In this document: positions 1 through 8,335 of the stretch, one piece after another | Layout: every line of letters starts with the position of its first letter | How positions within the stretch are numbered: position 1 is the first letter of the stretch | Assembly: GCF_000148995.1 (NCBI RefSeq) | Contig: NZ_GL538352.1 | Location: forward strand, 868,001-932,000 | Direction: 5' to 3' | DNA: 64,000 nucleotides | Source of the DNA: Listeria grayi DSM 20601 | GTDB lineage: Bacteria; Bacillota; Bacilli; Lactobacillales; Listeriaceae | Translations under genes and position numbers: made by a program | The notes under the pieces: model-generated | Told to the model about the DNA's origin: nothing | Database searches by the model: none | What the model saw: only the letters and a program-made list of their open reading frames with translations

Positions 1-2249
1 TATATAAAAGAAAACTCTAAGGTCAAGATCGATTCATGTACAATCGAAGGTGAGGATCACAAAGACGTCAAAACAACTTATCCAGCGCTATGGGTAGGGC
101 TGGATAAGTTGTTTTTATTCAAGATTCAACACTGATCGGACATACTTCGAACAGCATTCATCTGCAAGAATCGACGATGCAACTAGAAAACTGCACCATC
201 AAAGGCTTTGGTATCTATGTCTATCAAAAAGCTAAGCTGACCACAAATGGTCTGAAAATAAGTCATCCCAGCAGTTATGGCGTGTTTGCAAAAGAAGGGC
301 ATTTCGAGATGCGTGACACTAGAATGACAGGCGGCGGTGTAGCAGCGATCCTGGAAGACGGTAAAGGGGCAATTCATGGGATCACGACCAATCACACTTA
401 TCGCGATGTTTTTCGCGTCGATCATAGTGAATTGACAGTGACCGATGCTGACATCCAACATTTTTGCGAGATCAAGGATGTCGATGAAAAGGCAAATTAT
501 CCAGCCGTGTTTGTGAAAAACAATTCCACTGTCACTCTTGAAAAAGTGAATATCCACGATTCTAAGCTAGATGCTATCCAAGTATATCAATCCAGATTAA
601 AAATAAGTGATAGCCAGATCTCTAACGTATATATGGGGATTTTCATTCGCGAACAAGCCAAAGTCACCCTGGATAAGGTACATATTTCTCAAACTGTTTT
701 TAACGCCCTGAGCATCGCTGGTAATGCAGAAGTAACTGTCAAAGACTCTCATTTTGATGAATGTGTCATTGGAAAACATGATAAAAACTATCCGGTCGTG
801 ATTATGCGCGAGCAAGGAAGTTTGCATGTAGAAGGGACGACCATCAGTAATTCCGCGAATGATGCTATTTATATGGCTGAACTTCAAAATGCCGTATTGA
901 AAGACATGACGATCGATGCCACAGACGTCGGTATCTATGTAGAAAAAACACCGCTCTCCGTTGAAAATATCACCATCAAAAATTGCTTGAAAAACGCGGC
1001 ATTCTTTGTGCAAAGCCCCGTTACTATTACTAACAGCCACATCGAAAGCAACAATCTGCTCAGCAAGCCAGAATATGAACTAGATTCCGAGATCCCTAAG
1101 AGAGTAGATGCGTCGGTTTCCATTATCAATGCTCGAGTTTCCGCGACGAATCTCACTATCAGCGACAAGACGGCATCGATCTCCCTGCAAAAACAAAGCC
1201 GTTTCCAAGGAAACTCCCTTAGACTATCCGGCGGTGTTTTTAATATGGAAAGCGATTTCCAAGCCGAACACCTTATGTTTATCAATTTGGAAAAAGAACC
1301 GATCCATTTTAAATTGTTGCTACATGCAACCGCCAATGTTCAATTCGATAACCCAAATGATTCGATTTCCTATGTTAAAGATCTGACTAGTAAATTGGAA
1401 AGCAACTTGCTAAAGCCGGCACATGCGATTGTGCAACATGATTTTACAGCGAATACAAATCCGGCAGTAAAACCAGTGCCGCCACTGCCGGAAACAAATC
1501 CAGCGCCACCAACAGAACTACCACCTCAAGCATCCTATTCGCTGGCAGGGCCAACTGCTTATAAAGAAACAATGCAACGCTTGTTAAAACAGGCCTCCCT
1601 TTATCAAGTCCGCCTTAGTCAGGGAATAACGCTACCACATAACTGGTCCATGCTTTGGATTGAAAAAGGAATCACGGATGTCATCGATTATGTAGCACAA
1701 ACAAAACAAGCATTTTACGAGTCTAACCTCATTTCCGAAGATAATACTTATCGCTTATCTGAAACCGATCCCTCTCTTTATCTAGAGACCGCAAAAAATG
1801 GCTTACTTTGGATCGACCAGCTTGAAAAGGTTTGGAGCGATACAGCCTTTCTAACAGAAATCACTCGTATCGTGGAAGAAAGAGCGATTATTTTCACCGG
1901 GACAGAAGAAGAAGTACATGCGCTTGCCCAAAACGCTCCCGAACTATACGCAAAAATTGGACATCAAGTGATTTTCGATGATTTTACAGCAACGGACACA
2001 GCAGCGATCATCCAATCAAAATTAACAGATCTCCAGTTTGTTTTTGATACCGCATTCTTAAAGCAAGCTGTAATGGATAATTTTCCAGCTAAAAGCCAAG
2101 CCGGATGGCCTGAAGAAGTCATACAAGCTATCATTCAGAGCCAATCAGACCGACTGCTGGCTGAACCAGACCAACAATTGGTTAAAGACCAAATCGTGAC
2201 ATTGACACAGGCAGATATCTATAAAGGGATTTTAGCTACAATTAAGTAA
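1..2249 (+). pseudogene. Beta-helix repeat protein with degenerate CbxX/AAA-like C-terminal domain, frameshifted, 5' end outside window
   Basis: Function unknown. Reading frame 1 (nt 1 to about 105) and frame 3 (from about nt 108 to the stop at 2249) both encode the same style of right-handed beta-helix repeat, and joining them near nt 105-109 restores a continuous repeat (YPALWVG then VFIQDSTL), so one base appears to be missing there. The next in-frame ATG is at 177. Numbered from that ATG, residues 1-400 are short beta-helix turns, 425-452 a proline-rich linker, and 455-690 resemble a CbxX/SpoVK-type AAA domain: WIDQLE sits where FIDEAY is expected, and TGTEEE and FDDFTATD match the later AAA motifs. 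No Walker A GxxGxGKT is present, so ATP binding is unlikely. Whether the frameshift is a real lesion or a sequencing error cannot be told from the window. Family assignment of the C-terminal part is by motif alignment from memory. Confidence 0.7.
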
Positions 2250-2267
2250 AAACTTTCATTTTCCTCC

Positions 2268-2298
2268 TTGCTTGATAGAACACTCTAAGGTTTACACT
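2268..2298 (+). promoter_or_regulatory. MerR-type promoter of the SDR gene
   Basis: A -35 TTGCTT (2268-2273) and a -10 TACACT (2293-2298) are separated by 19 bp, the overlong spacer typical of promoters that MerR-family proteins untwist. The spacer carries a partial dyad, CTTGATAG against CTCTAAG (2271-2289). A second perfect dyad, ACTCTA/TAGAGT, with a 10 bp gap overlaps the -10. A MerR gene lies just downstream at 3187, so it is the likely regulator. The assignment is inference from spacing and symmetry. Confidence 0.6.
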
Positions 2299-2328
2299 AG
2301 AGTCATATCATTTAAGGAGGTTTTATTC

Positions 2329-3087
2329 ATGGCAAAATTGGATACTTTAAAAGACAAAGTTGTAGTTATCGCAGGAGGAGCAAAAAACTTAGGTGGTTTG
2401 CTCAGCGAATTGTACGCGAAGGAAGGTGCTAAAGTCGTGATCCATCATCATGATGGCCAATCACTAGAAGATGCAAAAGCCACTTTAACAAAAGTCGAAG
2501 CACAAGGAGCAGAAGGTAGCTTATTTTCTGGAGACCTCACGATCGTTGAAAATGTAGAAGCTCTTTTCGTCCACGCTAAAAAAACTTTCGGGAAAGTAGA
2601 TATTGCTATCAATACAGTTGGAAGAGTATTGAAAAAGCCTATTTCGAAAACGACAGAAGCTGAATTCGACAGCATGTCCGATATCAACGCTAAATCTGCT
2701 TATTTTTTCATTAAATATGCGGAAAAGTATTTAAATGACAACGGTAAGATTATTACATTAGCTACTTCGCTGTTAGCAGCATATACTGGATTTTACTCCA
2801 CTTATGCCGGTGAAAAAGCACCAATCGAACATTATACGCGTGCAGCATCCAAAGAATTTATGGCAAGAGGCATCTCAGTAAACGCAGTAGCGCCTGGACC
2901 AATGGATACACCTTTCTTCTATCCACAAGAAGAAGAAGAGGCGGTAACATTTCATAAATCACAAGCGCTGCACAATCAGCTCACGAAGATTGAGGATATT
3001 GCTCCGCTGATCATGTTTCTGACGTTAGATGGCTGGTGGATCAATGGCCAAACTATATTTGCAAATGGTGGTTACACAACAAGATAA
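2329..3087 (+). CDS. SDR family oxidoreductase
   Basis: Short-chain dehydrogenase/reductase of 252 residues, cytosolic, NAD(P)-dependent, substrate unknown. The N-terminal nucleotide-binding region reads VVIAGGAKNLGG (a variant of TGxxxGxG), followed by a variant NAG motif (INTVGR). The catalytic Ser and Tyr-xxx-Lys positions are visible as ATSLLA and YAGEKA, the Lys being shifted within that motif, so the fit is imperfect. The ATG at 2329 is chosen because AAGGAGG lies 8 bases upstream; a longer frame from 2272 would run through the promoter. A strong terminator follows at 3089. The MerR-type promoter and the downstream merR gene suggest induction by a reactive small molecule such as an aldehyde; that is inference. 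Confidence 0.85.
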   Translation: MAKLDTLKDKVVVIAGGAKNLGGLLSELYAKEGAKVVIHHHDGQSLEDAKATLTKVEAQGAEGSLFSGDLTIVENVEALFVHAKKTFGKVDIAINTVGRVLKKPISKTTEAEFDSMSDINAKSAYFFIKYAEKYLNDNGKIITLATSLLAAYTGFYSTYAGEKAPIEHYTRAASKEFMARGISVNAVAPGPMDTPFFYPQEEEEAVTFHKSQALHNQLTKIEDIAPLIMFLTLDGWWINGQTIFANGGYTTR

Positions 3088-3088
3088 C

Positions 3089-3128
3089 AAAAAAAGCCTC
3101 TCCAATTAATTTCTGAGAGGCTTTTTTT
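3089..3128 (+). terminator. Intrinsic terminator after the SDR gene
   Basis: Stem AAAAAAAGCCTCTC / GAGAGGCTTTTTTT with a 12-base loop, ending in a run of seven T on the plus strand. It separates the SDR gene from the merR promoter. Confidence 0.9.
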
Positions 3129-3155
3129 GCAATTACTTCTTTATGTCGCTAAAAT
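3127..3155 (+). promoter_or_regulatory. Probable sigma-A promoter of merR
   Basis: TTGCAA (3127-3132), 17 bp, TAAAAT (3150-3155), about 30 bases before the merR start. It overlaps the tail of the preceding terminator. Confidence 0.55.
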
Positions 3156-3186
3156 AGAGGGACAATCTCATTTAAAGGTGTTGAAA

Positions 3187-3537
3187 ATGATGAATGTAAA
3201 AGAAATTTCAGAAATGCTTCAAATATGTACACATACTATCAGTTATTATGATAAAGAGGGACTATTTCCTTTTATCGACCGCGATGAACATGGTTATCGC
3301 AATTTTTCCGAAGAAGATGTTTATTGGGTGGAATTTATCCGCTGCATGCGTTCTACACACATGCCAATCACAGAACTTCGCAAAATCGCTGAGTTATTTG
3401 AAGAAGGCCGATCCACCAAAGAAGAGCGGCGACAAATTTTTGAAAATCATCGCGCTAATTTGCTTCAACAAAAAGAGTTGATTGATATTGCACTTAGGAA
3501 GTTAAATGAAAAGTTTAAGATCTTGGATAATGAGTGA
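3187..3537 (+). CDS. MerR family transcriptional regulator
   Basis: DNA-binding regulator of 116 residues. The N-terminal winged helix (residues 2-70) carries the MerR signature: VKEISEML, then TISYYDKEGL and GYRNFSEEDV. It is followed by an antiparallel coiled-coil helix (about 75-115) rich in Glu, Lys and Arg. There is no cysteine cluster for metal binding, so it fits the small organic-signal class (AdhR/NmlR-like) better than metal sensors. The ATG at 3187 is used because AAAGGTG lies 7 bases upstream; the longer frame from 3127 covers its own promoter. It probably controls the SDR gene just upstream, whose promoter has a 19 bp spacer. Confidence 0.85.
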   Translation: MMNVKEISEMLQICTHTISYYDKEGLFPFIDRDEHGYRNFSEEDVYWVEFIRCMRSTHMPITELRKIAELFEEGRSTKEERRQIFENHRANLLQQKELIDIALRKLNEKFKILDNE

Positions 3538-3598
3538 ATTTACGAGGTTGCTTTGAAACAGTGTGTCTGATCATTTACAAAGAATGGGGTAAACAAAC

Positions 3599-3769
3599 GT
3601 GAGTACGAAAAAGGGTTCTAGAAGATTTAATTCGGAGAAGATATCTAACAGCATTGCTACTAAATTTGAAGATTTTGATGCTCAAATAAAAGCTTTTTTT
3701 GCAGAGAAGGGCTTTAAAGAAGGCGATATAATATATCAATCCGTCTCAATCCAAAGAGATCATAAATAA
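3599..3769 (+). CDS. Small hypothetical protein (56 aa)
   Basis: GTG-initiated frame with GGGGT 8 bases upstream. It encodes a basic, soluble 56-residue peptide that starts MSTKKGSRRFNSEKI and ends SVSIQRDHK. The composition (FEDFDAQIKAFFAEKGFKEGD) looks like an amphipathic helical protein and not random translation. I do not recognise the family. It sits alone between merR and a long inverted repeat. Confidence 0.45.
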   Translation: MSTKKGSRRFNSEKISNSIATKFEDFDAQIKAFFAEKGFKEGDIIYQSVSIQRDHK

Positions 3770-3797
3770 TTTACATAAGATATTGATATAGAAAATC

Positions 3798-3868
3798 TAT
3801 AAACAGTTAATTACATTCATTGTATGCTAACTGTGTTATTTAATAGTGAATACAATTAACTGTTTATA
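3798..3868. repeat. 15-bp perfect inverted repeat with 41-bp spacer
   Basis: Arms TATAAACAGTTAATT (3798-3812) and AATTAACTGTTTATA (3854-3868) are perfectly complementary, and the symmetry continues imperfectly inwards (ATTC against GAAT). The spacer is AT-rich and non-coding. It lies in the 3770-3955 gap between the small ORF and the glycosyltransferase gene. It may be a large bidirectional stem-loop or an operator pair. Confidence 0.6.
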
Positions 3869-3875
3869 AATCAAG

Positions 3876-3896
3876 AGAGGAAGCCAAACTTCCTCT
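3876..3896 (-). terminator. Hairpin downstream of glycosyltransferase gene
   Basis: Stem AGAGGAAG / CTTCCTCT with loop CCAAA, 60 bases beyond the glycosyltransferase stop. The U-tract on the minus strand is weak, so termination may need the neighbouring 15-bp repeat as well. Confidence 0.4.
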
Positions 3897-3908
3897 TCAT
3901 AAGTCTAA

Positions 3909-3946
<38 letters not shown>

Positions 3947-3955
3947 TAGCTTTAC

Positions 3956-5635
3956 TTAAATCTCAATATCGATCTTACTAATTTGTGCTATTGATACGTC
4001 ATCCAGCATATTTTCAATCATTTCAATTGCTTCTTCATTATATTTCTTATAATCAAATCGTTTTTGTTTAAATTCGTGCGTATACATTTTTTCCATCCCA
4101 TTGACCAAACCTGTTGTATCATTGTCTACTAATAAACCGTAGCCATCTTTTAAAATACTATAACAACCAGGGATATTTGTGGACAGGATATTTGTATCCA
4201 ATACTAAAGATTCTAACAATACCATTGGCTGGCCTTCATGTACAGATGATAAAACAAACGCATCAGCAGCTTTTATTGTTGGGAACGGATTATCGAGCTG
4301 ACCTAACAAATGCACTTTTCCTTGTAATCGTGGATCAGCTACATATTCCGTTAATTCAGCTTCCAATTCACCAGAACCAATGATATATAAACTAGTAGCC
4401 GAGTATTTTTCTTGTAACTGATAAAATGCATCAATCATCATTTTCTGATTTTTTTCAGGTGCTAAACGGCCCATTGTAACGAAATTAAAAGTATCTGCCG
4501 GTAATTGTACGCCGTTTTCTTCGTCAGAGGCTTCTAAGATGCGCTTATAATCAATGCTATTGTGTACATAAGTCATTTTGGACGTATCTTTTACTAGATG
4601 CTTCAAGAAATCTTTGTTGACATCTCCAGTGTGCTCAGCAACGGAAACAACATGGTCAAAATAGTTGTATAACGGGAAAATAATATTTAAGTCGTCACGA
4701 TGTTTATAATTTCCAGCTGTTTTTTTGCTATATTCATGCATCATTTCATTATGTTGGAAAATAATTTTCTTGGAATCTTGTGAAGCAGCGAATAAGAGCG
4801 TCCAATATTTGAAATAGCCATCAAAATCTAAGGCGATATCGATCTTTGTTGGCCCAAGAATCCGTTTAAGTTCACGTTGGTAGATTGCTTTGATATCTGC
4901 TGTTAAAAAGTTAGCTTTTCCATTTTTTATAAGATGTGGCAGTGGTTCCTCATGAAATTGGGTGAATGCTGCTGTTTCTTCTGGGAAAATATTACAATCG
5001 CCGGGAATTTGTACTTTAACAACGTTTGCTGGGATCTTGTCAAAGTTTTTCTGTTCATAGTAACCCAAATTATCTTCTTCTATAACAATCAGTTGATATT
5101 TTTCCTTATCGAGATTATGCATAAGATTCAGCGCGGAAGTTGTTACTCCATTCTTTTTAAAGCCACCACAATACATTACGATATTTTTCTTCACTTTTTG
5201 TTGTATAGGTGTTTTAGTGAAAACATATTGAGCCCAGTCTTTAACTGAAATGAAATCAGCCGTGAGAATTGGTTTGATCTGCGCGAGCGATTGCGGTGCA
5301 TTTTCCTGCATGATAAAATCTGCGTGCAATAGTAGTCGTATTTGGTTGGCATTTAATGTTTCTTCAGGCAAGATTTGCAGGTAATTTTGGTTTTCTTTTT
5401 TGATAAAATAAGTTGGTAATTCTATTGTAGAAAGAATCCACTCTGCCTCAGCTAGAGCGATCGCAGCTTCTTTTGTGGTTATATCTTGTAAATAAGAAAT
5501 GCTCTTTCCAATAAAATGTAGATTACTTGCTAATAGCGCTTGAGCTTTTTCCTTTTCTTTTGTGAAAAAAATCACTTTATTGTGTATTAGTTGATTATTT
5601 TTATAAGCCTTTACATATTCTGTTTTTCCATTCAT
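3956..5635 (-). CDS. Family 1 (GT4-type) glycosyltransferase
   Basis: Glycosyltransferase of 559 residues with two Rossmann-like halves (GT-B fold). The C-terminal half has the classical donor-site elements: VTMGRLAPEKNQKMMIDAF, LYIIGSGELE, VHLLGQLDNP and SSVHEGQPMVLLESL with the E-x7-E motif. The N-terminal extension of about 150 residues is not familiar. Proteins of this shape in Firmicutes often decorate teichoic acids or make surface glycans, but the acceptor cannot be read from the sequence. The ATG at 5635 is preferred over the upstream ATG at 5671 because AGAGGA lies 10 bases before it. The gene stands alone, with no partner transferase or flippase next to it. Confidence 0.8.
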   Translation of the reverse strand: MNGKTEYVKAYKNNQLIHNKVIFFTKEKEKAQALLASNLHFIGKSISYLQDITTKEAAIALAEAEWILSTIELPTYFIKKENQNYLQILPEETLNANQIRLLLHADFIMQENAPQSLAQIKPILTADFISVKDWAQYVFTKTPIQQKVKKNIVMYCGGFKKNGVTTSALNLMHNLDKEKYQLIVIEEDNLGYYEQKNFDKIPANVVKVQIPGDCNIFPEETAAFTQFHEEPLPHLIKNGKANFLTADIKAIYQRELKRILGPTKIDIALDFDGYFKYWTLLFAASQDSKKIIFQHNEMMHEYSKKTAGNYKHRDDLNIIFPLYNYFDHVVSVAEHTGDVNKDFLKHLVKDTSKMTYVHNSIDYKRILEASDEENGVQLPADTFNFVTMGRLAPEKNQKMMIDAFYQLQEKYSATSLYIIGSGELEAELTEYVADPRLQGKVHLLGQLDNPFPTIKAADAFVLSSVHEGQPMVLLESLVLDTNILSTNIPGCYSILKDGYGLLVDNDTTGLVNGMEKMYTHEFKQKRFDYKKYNEEAIEMIENMLDDVSIAQISKIDIEI

Positions 5636-5723
5636 GCTACATGTTCCTCTCGACGTACCTATATTTTTCAATCAATCTGGTACCTCTGAGTTAGAATGTT
5701 ACTTCCTTCTTTTCCCTCTTTAT

Positions 5724-5782
5724 AAAGCAACTAAACTCCAGAACTCCCTTTATACTCAGGAATACTAAAGTTTAGCTGCTTT
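5724..5782 (-). terminator. Long stem-loop after cls
   Basis: Arms of 14 bp, AAAGCA-a-CTAAACT and AGTTTAG-c-TGCTTT, pair continuously on the minus strand with one G-U wobble. They begin right after the cls stop codon, enclosing a 31-base loop. The T-run is short, so it is a weak or composite terminator. Confidence 0.5.
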
Positions 5783-5785
5783 TGT

Positions 5786-7309
5786 TTACAATATCGGCGA
5801 CAATAAGCTGGAAAGATTTTCCTTCAACCGGACGTATAATGATTTCGCTCGCATATCGCCCATTGTATATAGTGTGCTTTCCAAAAAATCAGCCTGAAAA
5901 TCAGTTTCCATTTGAACAATGGCTGGATCACGGTTATATAAAAACACCATCAATTCATGATTTAAACGGAAACTACGGATATCAAAATTAGCCGTTCCGA
6001 CAGCGGCGCGTTTTCCATCTACTAGCAAGAGTTTGCTATGCACAAAGGAGTCAGCCCGATAAGCATATACCTTCACGCCTGCTTCAATCAGTGTTTCGAT
6101 ATAAGCATTGCTGCCGTGAAACGAGATGCCACGGTCACCTTTTCCTGGTAAGATGATTCGGACATCGATACCGCTCATGGCAACGCGCCTGACAACGGCT
6201 AATGCCTCTTCATCAGGCACAAAATAAGGCGAGGCAATCCAGACGCTTTCTTTTGCAGAATCGATCAGATCTAGCATGGCATCTCTTACCCACTTCTCTT
6301 TATCATAGGGTCCACCGTAAATGACCTGTGCCCAGTCCACGCCGGCTGCTGTGGGACTGAAATAGCGAGCAATCCCATTTTTACTGATAAATTCAGTTGC
6401 CGAACCAGCGCGGTTTTGCATATAGATCCAGTCGACCAAAAAGGATTCCTGTAATTCCATAACTGCCGGACCGGCTAAGCGGAGATGTGTATCCCGCCAA
6501 ATCACAAAGTCAGGCGTATTACTGCGATACTCTTCGCCGACATTAAGCCCACCAGTAAAAGCAGTTTGCCCGTCAATGATAATGACTTTTCTATGATTAC
6601 GGAGATTGGCTGTGCGGGCGAACGTCAATGAGCTTATCGGATCAAAAGCAACTGTCTCGATCCCAGCATTTTTGAGTGGTGCTAAAAAGGCTGGTGTGAG
6701 CTTGGCGGATCCCCAAGCATCATACATAAAGCGGACTTTGACACCTGCTTGCGCGCGTTCGATCAAAATATCGCGAATCTCAGTACCGATCGCATCAGCC
6801 TTGTAAATATAATATTGCATATGGATATGATTCTTCGCTTCTTTCAGTGCAGCGATTATAGCAGGGAAAGTTTCTTCCCCATTTGTCAAAAGCTGGACAT
6901 CATTACCGCTGATTGGCTGGATACCAGTTAGGTGTGCGATGCTTTTAGATAAAGTTGGCGGTTCTCCTTCCGAATGATAACTAGGCAAGTGGTGTATCTT
7001 GTCGGTTAATTTGTTCATTTCTCTAGTTTGATTGGGTAAAAAAATGCGCTTTTGCGGATTTCTTCCAAAAAACAAATAGAAAACAACACCGAAAATAGGA
7101 AGAATAAAGATAACCGCAATCCAGGCAACTTTTGAAGTAGTGACGCGACGATCCCAAAGTAATAAACGGATCGTGATAATGACCCCAACGATTTCAACTA
7201 AGGTTCCTAAAATAACAATTAGCGTTCCAGAACCAGACCATTGCATGAGAAAATAGCCGATTGCTAAGATAACAAGTACAATAAGTGGTAATTGAAAGCG
7301 TTTTTTCAT
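5786..7309 (-). CDS. cls: Cardiolipin synthase
   Basis: Membrane phospholipase-D superfamily enzyme of 507 residues that condenses two phosphatidylglycerols into cardiolipin and glycerol. Two N-terminal hydrophobic segments (about residues 7-55) precede two HKD motifs: NHRKVIIIDG followed by GGLNVGEEY, and VHSKLLLVDG followed by GTANFD. Length and architecture match bacterial ClsA-type enzymes. The ATG at 7309 follows AAGGAGG by 7 bases; the frame extends further upstream but without a ribosome site. The gene is monocistronic, flanked by the stem-loop at 5724. Confidence 0.93.
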   Translation of the reverse strand: MKKRFQLPLIVLVILAIGYFLMQWSGSGTLIVILGTLVEIVGVIITIRLLLWDRRVTTSKVAWIAVIFILPIFGVVFYLFFGRNPQKRIFLPNQTREMNKLTDKIHHLPSYHSEGEPPTLSKSIAHLTGIQPISGNDVQLLTNGEETFPAIIAALKEAKNHIHMQYYIYKADAIGTEIRDILIERAQAGVKVRFMYDAWGSAKLTPAFLAPLKNAGIETVAFDPISSLTFARTANLRNHRKVIIIDGQTAFTGGLNVGEEYRSNTPDFVIWRDTHLRLAGPAVMELQESFLVDWIYMQNRAGSATEFISKNGIARYFSPTAAGVDWAQVIYGGPYDKEKWVRDAMLDLIDSAKESVWIASPYFVPDEEALAVVRRVAMSGIDVRIILPGKGDRGISFHGSNAYIETLIEAGVKVYAYRADSFVHSKLLLVDGKRAAVGTANFDIRSFRLNHELMVFLYNRDPAIVQMETDFQADFLESTLYTMGDMRAKSLYVRLKENLSSLLSPIL

Positions 7310-7431
7310 ATGTATTCCTCCTTTTTGCGGCATTCTTACAATATGTAAAGAGCGAATTAGAAAGACAATTCCCCCAACCCGCATTACTACCTTTATTATA
7401 ATGACCTGAAATGGAGGAATACAAGTAATAT

Positions 7432-8268
7432 TTATTTATTTCGTAATAATCGTTTCATCATAGCAGTAATAAAACGGTCATACCAGCTTACCGGGAATTT
7501 TCGAGCGATAAATGTAATCATTTTAGCGCTGAAACTAGGTAAATAGCGATATTTTGGTTTATTATCCGAGATTGCTTTGTAAATGAGTGAAGCGATGTCC
7601 TCTGCGCTGTCAGAACTTCCAGCAGCATTTTCAAAATTACTGTAAGTATGGATCATTTCAGAATAAGCAGAACCTTGACTAGTTGCTGCTTTTGCATTAT
7701 CGGAGGCGATCGCCCCCCATTCGGTCTTTGTTCCTGATGGTTCAACCACGATCACTTTGATTCCGAAGGATTTAGTTTCCATCCTTAGGACATCGGAATA
7801 AACCTCTAGCGCATGTTTAGAAGCATGGTACCAACCTCCAACTGGAGAATATATCCTTCCTCCGATCGAACTGATATTAATGATCCGTCCTGATTGCTGA
7901 GCCCGCATCGTCGGTAAAACCAGTTGAGTGATATTTGCGAGTCCAAATAAGTTCACATCGAACTGTTTCTTAGCTGCTTCTGTAGTCACTTCTTCCAATG
8001 CTCCATACTCTCCATAGCCAGCGTTATTGACTAATATATCAATCCGTTTTTCTTCATTCAATACCCGATCGATAAGCGCTCGGTTCGATGCTTCATCAGT
8101 GACATCTAGTGCTTGCACGCGAACACCTTGTACTTTCAGTTCTTGTAAACGGTCTACCCGGCGTGCTCCTCCATATACGATAAAGCCTTCTTCTACCAAT
8201 CTCAATGCGGTTGCCTTTCCGATTCCCGAAGATATTCCTGTAACGACTGCAATTTTCTTTTCTGTCAT
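7432..8268 (-). CDS. SDR family oxidoreductase under TetR control
   Basis: Classical short-chain dehydrogenase of 278 residues: TGISSGIGKAT cofactor motif at residues 10-20, NNAGYGEYG, catalytic Ser in NISSIGG and Tyr/Lys in YHASKHA, then the PSGTKTE segment. The C-terminal tail is basic and slightly hydrophobic (AKMITFIARKF). The substrate is unknown; length and tail resemble oxidoreductases acting on lipophilic or xenobiotic compounds. Its promoter region carries the same 21-bp sequence as the promoter of the neighbouring tetR gene, so the two form one regulon. The spacing from GGATGG to the ATG is about 9 bases. Confidence 0.88.
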   Translation of the reverse strand: MTEKKIAVVTGISSGIGKATALRLVEEGFIVYGGARRVDRLQELKVQGVRVQALDVTDEASNRALIDRVLNEEKRIDILVNNAGYGEYGALEEVTTEAAKKQFDVNLFGLANITQLVLPTMRAQQSGRIINISSIGGRIYSPVGGWYHASKHALEVYSDVLRMETKSFGIKVIVVEPSGTKTEWGAIASDNAKAATSQGSAYSEMIHTYSNFENAAGSSDSAEDIASLIYKAISDNKPKYRYLPSFSAKMITFIARKFPVSWYDRFITAMMKRLLRNK

Positions 8269-8291
8269 TTTAATTTACCATCCTTTCAATT

Positions 8292-8312
8292 ATAAGTGAA
8301 TAATCATTTATT
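8292..8312. promoter_or_regulatory. TetR operator copy 1 (SDR promoter)
   Basis: This 21-bp stretch is the exact reverse complement of 8923-8943 upstream of tetR. Core half-sites are ATAAGTGA and TCATTTAT around a 4-bp centre, an imperfect palindrome of TetR type. It lies about 25 bases upstream of the SDR start, between the SDR and tetR genes. Confidence 0.75.
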
Positions 8313-8335
8313 TAAGCGTTGAAGAAAAGCCGATT

